NCBI GenBank assembly: GCA_964617565.1
Contig: CAZTYH010000072.1
Coordinates: forward strand, 1-14,766
Length of the DNA: 14,766 nucleotides
From: JAKJGV01 sp964617565
GTDB lineage: Bacteria; Verrucomicrobiota; Kiritimatiellia; CAIQIC01; JAGNIJ01
Reading direction: 5' to 3'
The notes under the pieces are model-generated. The model was not told the DNA's origin. It saw only the letters and a program-made list of their open reading frames with translations, and did not search any database. This document shows, one piece after another, positions 6,240 to 12,013 of this stretch (within the stretch, counting starts at the first letter, position 1; the number at the start of each line of letters is the position of its first letter). The translations under genes and the position numbers were made by a program.

Positions 6240-7835
6240 TCACGGCTGGCGGCCGGCGGCGCGCCTGCTCTTCCGGGCGGCGCGCTTCTTCTGCGTTGTG
6301 GCCACGGCGAACAGGTACGTATTCAGCGCGTTCAGGTAGGCTTTCGCGCTGGCTTCGACGATGTCCGTGCTGGCGCCTTTCGCGGAGATCATGTCCCGCT
6401 CTTTGCCGAACGCGACGGTGAGGCTGACTTCGCCCAGCGCGTCCTCGCCGCGCGTTACGGCCTGGATGGAATAGTCCTCCAGCGCGCCCGGAACGCCCGT
6501 GATCCGATCTATCGTCTTCAGCGTCGCGTCCACCGGTCCATCGCCGCACGCAGAATCGCGCACGACCTGTCCGCTTTTCTTCAGTTGTACCGTTGCCGTC
6601 GGCACCGTGCTGGTGCCCGTGGACACATGCATGTAGTCCAGCGTGTAGACTTGCGGGACTGCGGACAGTTCTTCGCTAACGATGGCGACCAGGTCATCGT
6701 CGTAGATATACTTTTTCTTGTCGCACAGTTCCTTGAAACGGTTGTAGACCGCTTCCTTGTGCTCGTCTTTCACATCGAATCCCATGCGCGACAGGTGCGA
6801 GAACAGGGCATGCCGCCCTGAATGCTTGCCCAGCACCAGTTCTGATCCGGAAATGCCGACGTCTTCCGGCCGCATGATTTCGTAGGTGGTGCGCTCTTTC
6901 AGGATTCCGTCCTGGTGAATGCCTGCCTCGTGGGCGAACGCGTTAGCGCCGACAATGGCCTTGTTGCGTTGCACCACCATGCCGCTCAGTTGGCTCACCA
7001 GCCGGCTGGTCCTATGCAGCTCTTTCGTGTCTATGCCCGTCCACAGGTGCCCGAAAGCGTCGCCGCGAACGCGCAGACCCATCACGACTTCTTCCAGCGA
7101 GCAATTACCCGCGCGTTCGCCCAGTCCGTTGATCGTGCACTCGACACCGCGCGCGCCGTTGCGTACCGCGGCCAGCGAGTTTGCGACCGCCAGGCCCAGA
7201 TCGTTGTGGCAATGCACGTGGATGATCGCCTTGTCAATATTCCGCACATGTTCGACCAGGTAGGCAATCAGCTGGCCGAACTCGATGGGAACGGCGTAAC
7301 CGACCGTGTCGGGGATGTTGACGGTGGTTGCGCCCGCATCAATAACGGCTTCGCACACCTCGGCCAGGAAGTCCGGTTCCGTGCGCGAAGCATCTTCGGG
7401 ACTGAACTGCACCTTGTCGCAGAACTTCTTTGCGTACTTCACGCCGACGACGGCCTGCTTGATGATCTCGTGCTTGGCCTTCTTCAGTTTGAACTTGCGA
7501 TGGATGGCGGACGTGGCCAGGAAGGTATGGATGTATGCGCGCTTCCCGGCGGGCGCGACCGCTTCCGCGCAGCACTCGATGTCTTTGTTCAGGCATCGCG
7601 CCAGCCCGGCGATGTATGGCCCCTTGATTTGTGTCGCCACTTCACGGACGGCCTCGAAATCGCCGGGTGATGCAATCGGGAATCCTGCTTCAATGATGTC
7701 CACCTTCAGTCGCGCCAGTTGACGCGCGACATCCAGTTTCTCGCGCAGACCCATGCTTGCGCCCGGACACTGTTCGCCGTCGCGCAGTGTCGTGTCGAAA
7801 ATAATAACTCTTTTCCCCGGATCGTTCTGTGCCAT
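6240..7835 (-). CDS. leuA: 2-isopropylmalate synthase
   Basis: Condenses 2-ketoisovalerate and acetyl-CoA to 2-isopropylmalate, the committed step of leucine synthesis. 531 residues, close to the usual ~510-520 of the long form. FDTTLRDGEQ (13-22) and HVHCHNDLG (207-214) of the TIM barrel supply catalytic and divalent-metal residues. NGLGERAGN (236-244) and ANAFAHEAGIHQDG (297-310) are also present. Residues from about 395 to 510, with ACGDGPVDA, form the regulatory domain where leucine feedback normally acts. A Lys/Arg-rich tail of about 16 residues follows. GGGAG upstream supports the ATG at 7835. It is preceded by a leader peptide and terminator, so it is probably under leucine attenuation, and followed by aroE. 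A closely related homocitrate or citramalate synthase is less likely, given the attenuator. Confidence 0.95.
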   Translation of the reverse strand: MAQNDPGKRVIIFDTTLRDGEQCPGASMGLREKLDVARQLARLKVDIIEAGFPIASPGDFEAVREVATQIKGPYIAGLARCLNKDIECCAEAVAPAGKRAYIHTFLATSAIHRKFKLKKAKHEIIKQAVVGVKYAKKFCDKVQFSPEDASRTEPDFLAEVCEAVIDAGATTVNIPDTVGYAVPIEFGQLIAYLVEHVRNIDKAIIHVHCHNDLGLAVANSLAAVRNGARGVECTINGLGERAGNCSLEEVVMGLRVRGDAFGHLWTGIDTKELHRTSRLVSQLSGMVVQRNKAIVGANAFAHEAGIHQDGILKERTTYEIMRPEDVGISGSELVLGKHSGRHALFSHLSRMGFDVKDEHKEAVYNRFKELCDKKKYIYDDDLVAIVSEELSAVPQVYTLDYMHVSTGTSTVPTATVQLKKSGQVVRDSACGDGPVDATLKTIDRITGVPGALEDYSIQAVTRGEDALGEVSLTVAFGKERDMISAKGASTDIVEASAKAYLNALNTYLFAVATTQKKRAARKSRRAAGRQP

Positions 7836-7892
7836 GACTTTTCTCCCTTGAATCGTTTAAGCTTATATCCTTCGTTTCTTGTAACAACCAAT

Positions 7893-7920
7893 AAAAAACC
7901 CACCGTCATATTGCGGTGGG
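7893..7920 (-). terminator. Intrinsic terminator in the leuA leader (attenuator)
   Basis: On the minus strand CCCACCG (7920-7914), an 8-nt loop, CGGTGGG (7905-7899) and then six T (7898-7893) form a textbook rho-independent terminator with a 7-bp GC-rich stem. It lies 58 nt before the leuA ATG and after the leader peptide stop, so it would stop transcription before leuA unless it is prevented from folding. Confidence 0.9.
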
Positions 7921-7986
7921 CTATCCTTAACTTCTTTGGATTCAGCTATCTGCAACACCTCGCGTCCACCGCGCCGCGGGTGTTGC
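7913..7986 (-). promoter_or_regulatory. Protector hairpin and antiterminator segments of the leuA attenuator
   Basis: Minus-strand GCAACACC (7986-7979) pairs perfectly with GGTGTTGC (7959-7952), extended by CGCG (7978-7975) with CGCG (7964-7961) and one bulged A. The loop holds GCGGTGG (7972-7966), the exact complement of CCACCGC (7919-7913) in the terminator 5' arm. A ribosome stalled on the Leu codons (8011-7991) would cover the hairpin's 5' arm. This would free GCGGTGG to pair with the terminator arm and let transcription proceed. The pairings are read from sequence; the mechanism follows the classical attenuation model. Confidence 0.75.
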
Positions 7987-8074
7987 CGCTAAGGGAGAGC
8001 AATAGCGCCAGGCGGGCCTGCCGGCCAGCCTCTGCTTCGGCTGCGATGGACATGCGGTAATTCATTTCAGGCAT
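7946..8074 (-). CDS. leuL: Leucine-rich leader peptide for leuA attenuation
   Basis: 42 residues if started at 8074. The centre reads RLALLLSLSG: five leucines in seven codons, encoded CTG, CTA, TTG, CTC and CTT, so all differ. Such a run should stall ribosomes when charged leucyl-tRNA is short. It ends at TAG 7948-7946, about 26 nt before the terminator hairpin, which is the classical arrangement. A GAGGG lies upstream of the 8074 ATG, but the best -10 box is directly in front of it. If transcription starts near 8069, translation must begin at the in-frame ATG at 8065 (almost leaderless, 39 aa) or 8053 (35 aa). The remaining residues (Ala/Glu-rich N-terminus, ending DARCCR) are probably irrelevant apart from encoding the hairpin. 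Function is inferred from codons and context; there is no close similarity to E. coli LeuL beyond the Leu run. Confidence 0.78.
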   Translation of the reverse strand: MPEMNYRMSIAAEAEAGRQARLALLLSLSGNTRGAVDARCCR

Positions 8075-8075
8075 C

Positions 8076-8103
8076 ACTATACCCTCAAACGAAAGGACGT
8101 CAA
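8076..8103 (-). promoter_or_regulatory. Probable sigma-70 promoter of the leu leader-leuA transcript
   Basis: On the minus strand TTGACG (8103-8098), a 16-bp spacer and TATAGT (8081-8076) match the consensus at 5/6 and 5/6. The expected start of transcription is near 8069, giving a leader of about 230 nt before leuA. Confidence 0.65.
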
Positions 8104-8122
8104 GCCACCGGAAATCCATTCG

Positions 8123-8157
8123 TTCAATGTTCGACGTTCGATGTTGAATGTTCAAAG
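8123..8157. repeat. Five tandem 7-bp repeats (consensus TTCRAYG)
   Basis: Read on the plus strand: TTCAATG, TTCGACG, TTCGATG, TTGAATG, TTCAAAG, exactly in 7-bp register. They sit 20 bp upstream of the leu -35 box and 21 bp before the divergent fusion gene. The opposite strand gives CRTYGAA units that translate to runs like HRTSNIE. I associate this with dispersed intergenic repeats in PVC-group genomes, from memory only. Confidence 0.7.
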
Positions 8158-8178
8158 TTTCTTCGCCACCCTACGCTC

Positions 8179-10059
8179 ATGAGCGTTACAGGCCCCAAAC
8201 GTGCGTTCGTCCTTGCCGCCGGGTATGGCACCCGGATGCTCCCCCTGACACGCGATCTGCCCAAGCCGCTCATGCCGTTGTGGGGCAAGCCGCTCCTGCA
8301 GCATGCGCTCGAGATGCTCGCCCGATGGGGCGTGCGCGATGTGCTCATTAATCTTCATCACAAGCCGGGCGATATCCTCGAATTTCTGCGCGGGCATTCC
8401 GGATTCGGGCTGCGCATAGCGCTATCGTTCGAACCCGAGATTCTCGGAACCGGCGGAGCACTGCAAAAAGCCGGATGGTTCGTGGATGAGCAACCCTTCT
8501 GGCTCATCAATTCCGATGTCACCGCGAATTTGAATCCCGCGCCGCTGGTTCGGGCTTTCCAGCGCGGCAATCCGATCGCCGCGCTCTGGCTTCATCCATC
8601 GCGCGGGCCTCGCACGGTCGAGATGCGCAATGGCCGCATAACGAACTTCGCCAGTTCGAAGCCCGGTGCGCCCGGCACGTACACATTCTGCGGGCTTCAC
8701 CTGTTGTCTCCGCGAATCCTGCGCCATATTCCGGAGAGCGGTTTTGCCGGGATCATTGACGCGTATGTCCGTGCGATGCGCCGGGGGGAAAAAGTGCTGG
8801 GAGTATGCATCAAAAATAGCTACTGGGCCGATCTCGGCACACCCGCGCAATACCTGGATGCCCATGCCGAAACGCGGGCAGCCGTCGGGTCAAAGCGTGA
8901 CAAGACGTTCGTTGCGGTCGGCGCGAATTGTGCGATTGCGCGCGATGCGGTGGTCACGGACTCCGTGCTGTGGGACGGGACGCAAGTGGCGTCGGGCGCA
9001 TGTGTCCACCGGAGTGTGATAGGCCGCGGGACACGAGTCGAAGGGCGGGTCGAGGGCGTCGCGTGCCGGGGCGATATCGGGTTGGAGCGGGCGGAGGCGG
9101 CGGCCATTACGGCGGCGGGTATGAAGCCGGAAGATACAACGATCTATCCATTGTCGGCGCGCGGATCTGCCCGGACGTTTACGCGTGTTCAGGTCGGCGC
9201 ACGCACTGTGATGCTCATTCGGTACAGCGTCGAGAGAGAAGAAAACGCGCTTTATTGCGGACATGCGCGATTCCTGGCGAGAGCCGGTATTCGTGTCCCG
9301 AAAGTCCTTGCCGACTGCCCGGCCGAGCGGGTTGCGGTGATGGAAGACCTCGGATCGCGGTCGCTGACCGCTGCCATCAAGGGTGCCGCCCCCGCGCGGG
9401 TTTTCGACCTTTACCGGAAAGTGCTCGACGAAGTCGTGCGCCTGCATGAAAAGGGAACCGCCTTGGCCCGCAAAAGCCGTGTTCGCCTTATGCCTCCGTT
9501 TGACGAGCGGCTTTACCGGTGGGAGCGCGACTTTTTCGCGGACCAACTCCTGCGTCGGCGGATGGGCATCCGTCCGGCATTAATCCGTGCCGCAGCGGCA
9601 GAGCTTGCCCGGGTGGCGGGGCGGCTATTGCTTGAACCGCGGGTGTTGATTCACCGCGATCTTCAGTCCAGCAACATTTATCTGACGGAAAAGGGTCCCG
9701 CGCTCATTGATTTTCAAGGCATGCGGATGGGGCCCGCGGCATACGACCTGGCCTCATTGCTTTGCGATCCCTACGTGGCGCTGCCGGTCGAGCTGCAGGC
9801 GCGATTGCTTGCTTATTATAATCGGAAAGCCCGTGTTCCCGTGCCGGAAGAAGTCTTCCGATTGGCCGTTGTTGAGCGATTGGCACAGGCCATGGGTGCG
9901 TATGTGCGATTGGGCCGTATCCCGGGGATGAGACCCTTTGAGCGATACATCACGCAAGCGGCGAACAGTCAACTCCTGGCCGCCACGGAAATCGAAGGCA
10001 TGGCGGCCATCAAACAGCTAGCCCGCGAATTGAGCCGCAAAAAATTCGATCGCGATTGA
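8179..10059 (+). CDS. Fused sugar nucleotidyltransferase / AmgK-like sugar kinase
   Basis: 626 residues in two enzymes. Residues 7-230 are an NTP-transferase: LAAGYGTRMLPLTRDLPKPLMP (12-33 region), GTGGAL (90-95), NSDV (111-114) and YWADLGTP (215-222), as in MurU and ManC. Residues 242-300 look like a short left-handed beta-helix (hexapeptide pattern AVGANCAIARDAVV). Residues 335-615 are an aminoglycoside-phosphotransferase-fold kinase of the COG3178/AmgK kind, with MEDLGSRSL (388-396), IHRDLQSSN (491-499, D494) and LIDFQ (509-513, D511), then AYDLASLLCDPYVALP. In pseudomonads AmgK phosphorylates MurNAc/GlcNAc at C1 and MurU makes the UDP-sugar, so this protein could do both steps. The sugar is not certain; mannose or another hexose is possible. 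The ATG at 8179 lacks a clear Shine-Dalgarno but fits the family N-terminus. It lies 15 bp before the lipoprotein gene, so the two are probably one operon. Confidence 0.88.
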   Translation: MSVTGPKRAFVLAAGYGTRMLPLTRDLPKPLMPLWGKPLLQHALEMLARWGVRDVLINLHHKPGDILEFLRGHSGFGLRIALSFEPEILGTGGALQKAGWFVDEQPFWLINSDVTANLNPAPLVRAFQRGNPIAALWLHPSRGPRTVEMRNGRITNFASSKPGAPGTYTFCGLHLLSPRILRHIPESGFAGIIDAYVRAMRRGEKVLGVCIKNSYWADLGTPAQYLDAHAETRAAVGSKRDKTFVAVGANCAIARDAVVTDSVLWDGTQVASGACVHRSVIGRGTRVEGRVEGVACRGDIGLERAEAAAITAAGMKPEDTTIYPLSARGSARTFTRVQVGARTVMLIRYSVEREENALYCGHARFLARAGIRVPKVLADCPAERVAVMEDLGSRSLTAAIKGAAPARVFDLYRKVLDEVVRLHEKGTALARKSRVRLMPPFDERLYRWERDFFADQLLRRRMGIRPALIRAAAAELARVAGRLLLEPRVLIHRDLQSSNIYLTEKGPALIDFQGMRMGPAAYDLASLLCDPYVALPVELQARLLAYYNRKARVPVPEEVFRLAVVERLAQAMGAYVRLGRIPGMRPFERYITQAANSQLLAATEIEGMAAIKQLARELSRKKFDRD

Positions 10060-10074
10060 CACTCTGGAAAAAGC

Positions 10075-10836
10075 ATGCAAACTTGGCCCGCGATGATTCG
10101 CAAAGGGATGGCGCAACACTCGCTTCCGAAAATCAACCTCCTCGCGGGGTTCGTTCTGCTTGTTCTTTTCTGCGGGTGCGTGGAAGTCGAACAAACACTG
10201 ACATTGAAGTCCGATGGGTCAGGCCTGGTGGATATTACGTACGCGATTTCCGAGGACCAGGCCGCCCGCCTGCAGGCGATGGCAAGCGGTTTGTACGAGG
10301 ATGAAGAGGACCGCTCGATGGGCATTGATGCGAGCGACGAGGAAATCCGCAACGAGTTCAAGGAATACGAGGCGCACGGAGTTGTGCTGCAGTCCGTCAA
10401 GACGGCTTCGCGCGCCGGCCAGAAACAGCGCCGGCTTGTAATTGCGTTCCAGAGCCTGGACGGGCTTGCGCAAAGTGGATTCCTTTCCGATCGCAACGTG
10501 TCCCTGCTTCGCAACGCACAGGGCGATTACGTTTTCACCCAGGCGGGTGGCAGCAACGGCGACGAGCTGATGACGGCTAACGAAATTGCTTCGGATCCCC
10601 TGATGGCCCAGATGATGAAGGGATTCAAAGTCACGCTGCGTATCCGCACGCCATCGCGCATCGTGCAGACCAATGCACCGGAGAAAGATGAGCAGACCGC
10701 GGTCTGGCGGTTCGACCTGGACAGCGATCCGGCAGCGGTGGATAAGGTCGCCCGGCTGGTAACACAGGTCACTTTTGAGGGCAGGGGGTTGAATATGAGG
10801 GAGTTTCGCAGTGGGAAGGGTGGGGGAACGCGGTAA
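10075..10836 (+). CDS. Predicted lipoprotein, LppM/DUF3153-like
   Basis: 253 residues. A basic N-terminus and hydrophobic stretch (about 20-34, INLLAGFVLLVLFCG) lead to a candidate lipid-modified Cys35 in LFCGC; the -3 Phe is not ideal. The mature protein begins VEVEQTLTLKSDGSGLVDITY, like the beta-rich DUF3153/LppM lipoproteins, whose C-proximal strands carry DGSG. A strongly acidic helix follows (LYEDEEDRS), then a second beta-rich half (FKVTLRIRTPSRIV). No enzymatic motif is seen. It is 15 bp after the kinase/nucleotidyltransferase gene with a GGA seven nt before ATG, which suggests cotranscription. Envelope location is inferred from the signal; the function is unknown. Confidence 0.72.
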   Translation: MQTWPAMIRKGMAQHSLPKINLLAGFVLLVLFCGCVEVEQTLTLKSDGSGLVDITYAISEDQAARLQAMASGLYEDEEDRSMGIDASDEEIRNEFKEYEAHGVVLQSVKTASRAGQKQRRLVIAFQSLDGLAQSGFLSDRNVSLLRNAQGDYVFTQAGGSNGDELMTANEIASDPLMAQMMKGFKVTLRIRTPSRIVQTNAPEKDEQTAVWRFDLDSDPAAVDKVARLVTQVTFEGRGLNMREFRSGKGGGTR

Positions 10837-10842
10837 ACGGCA

Positions 10843-10871
10843 GTGACTTGGTGCTGGACTTGATGTATGGT
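10843..10871 (+). promoter_or_regulatory. Weak candidate promoter for the sigma factor gene
   Basis: GTGACT (10843-10848), a 17-bp spacer and TATGGT (10866-10871), 4/6 matches each. The start of transcription would be near 10878, which would leave only the ATG at 10932 as a normal start for the sigma gene. Confidence 0.3.
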
Positions 10872-10931
10872 TGAAACATGGCGCGTGCACTGACAAGAGC
10901 GGCAGAAAAGTATCGGCAGGAGGTAAAGTCC

Positions 10932-11951
10932 ATGGCGGACGCCCTCCCGTTCAAGAAAATCGAACTGGCCGAATTCCGCCACAAGAATTACGAGCCGGAG
11001 AAGGTTCGGCAGTCCCGCGTATTTACGCCTCCCGATCCGAGCATGCAGGCCATCGGCCGATTTCTGATCGAGCGAGGCACGGTGGAGTTGCTTACGCCCG
11101 CGCAGACCTTGAACCTTTTCAAGGAGATGCATTGGTGCGCTCACGAGATTCGTCTCATGTCGAGGCAGCGTATTACCGATGCGCGCCAATGGCATCGGCA
11201 CGTCGTGCGCGCGCGGACGCTGATTTCACGCATTGAAGCCGCTGAAGAAGAATTGTTTATCGCGAACCGGCGTCTGGTGGTGAGTTGCATCAAGCCGTAC
11301 TTCTGGATCGGACAGGTCTGGCTCGCCGACTTTTTGCAGGAAGGGTCCAAGGCGTTGTCCAATGCCATTCGAAAATTCGACTTCACACGCGGCACGCCGT
11401 TCTACGTTTATGCGCAAAAGGCGGTGCAGAATCGCTTGCGAAATTTCTTCCGGGATCATGTGCGTTCAGGCAGCATCGGGGTCCGGCCATCGCGCGACAT
11501 GATCACGATCAAGGACATCATCACCGCCTGGGAAAAAGAGCACGGCAAGGAGCCGTCCAACGAGATCCTCACGAAGCTCACGGGATTGCCCGATGCCCGC
11601 GTCGCAAAATTGCGGCCGTTCATTCATCAATGGGATAACGTGCCGGCGCCCCTTGTTTCTCTGGATGCGATGTTCGGGGAGAACGGCACGAACCTGTACG
11701 ATCTGGTGGAAGACGTGGATGCGGAGGAGGCGTCGCATTCCGCCCAGCGTTCGGAAATATGGTCGGCCATTGACCGCCTTCCGCCGCGCGCGAAGTTCAT
11801 CATGCGGCTTCGCTTCATTGACGGGCGCACCCTGGAGGAAACGGGCAAGCTTCTCGAGCTCACCCGCGCCCGCATCAAGCAGATCCAGGACGATTCGCTT
11901 CGCAAGCTGCGCCAGATGCTTCGCCGCGGGGTGAAGAATCCAAAGATGTGA
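10932..11951 (+). CDS. Sigma-70 family RNA polymerase sigma factor
   Basis: 339 residues. Region 2 is clear at about 102-176: ELFIANRRLVVSCIKPYF, LADFLQEGSKALSNAIRKFDFTRG, FYVYAQKAVQNRL, FFRDH. Region 3 covers about 190-230 (ITAWEKEHGKEPSNEILTKLTG) and region 4 about 277-330 (IDRLPPRAKFIMRLRF, TLEETGKLLELTRARIKQIQ). A region-1.2-like stretch (LTPAQTLNLFKEM) precedes region 2. The RpoD Trp-Trp pair of region 2.3 is replaced (YAQKAV in place of YATWWI), and FFRDH resembles SigB/SigF proteins, so this is probably an alternative, group-3-like sigma factor. I choose 10932 because AGGAGGT lies 8 nt upstream; an ATG at 10878 would add 18 residues without such a site. Its regulon is unknown. It converges on the GH5 gene 62 bp away. 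Confidence 0.9.
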   Translation: MADALPFKKIELAEFRHKNYEPEKVRQSRVFTPPDPSMQAIGRFLIERGTVELLTPAQTLNLFKEMHWCAHEIRLMSRQRITDARQWHRHVVRARTLISRIEAAEEELFIANRRLVVSCIKPYFWIGQVWLADFLQEGSKALSNAIRKFDFTRGTPFYVYAQKAVQNRLRNFFRDHVRSGSIGVRPSRDMITIKDIITAWEKEHGKEPSNEILTKLTGLPDARVAKLRPFIHQWDNVPAPLVSLDAMFGENGTNLYDLVEDVDAEEASHSAQRSEIWSAIDRLPPRAKFIMRLRFIDGRTLEETGKLLELTRARIKQIQDDSLRKLRQMLRRGVKNPKM

Positions 11952-12013
11952 TGTAGCGCCCGCCGATTCCCTTATTCGAAACGCAGCAGGGGATCTCCTG
12001 TATCGCTTGCGGC

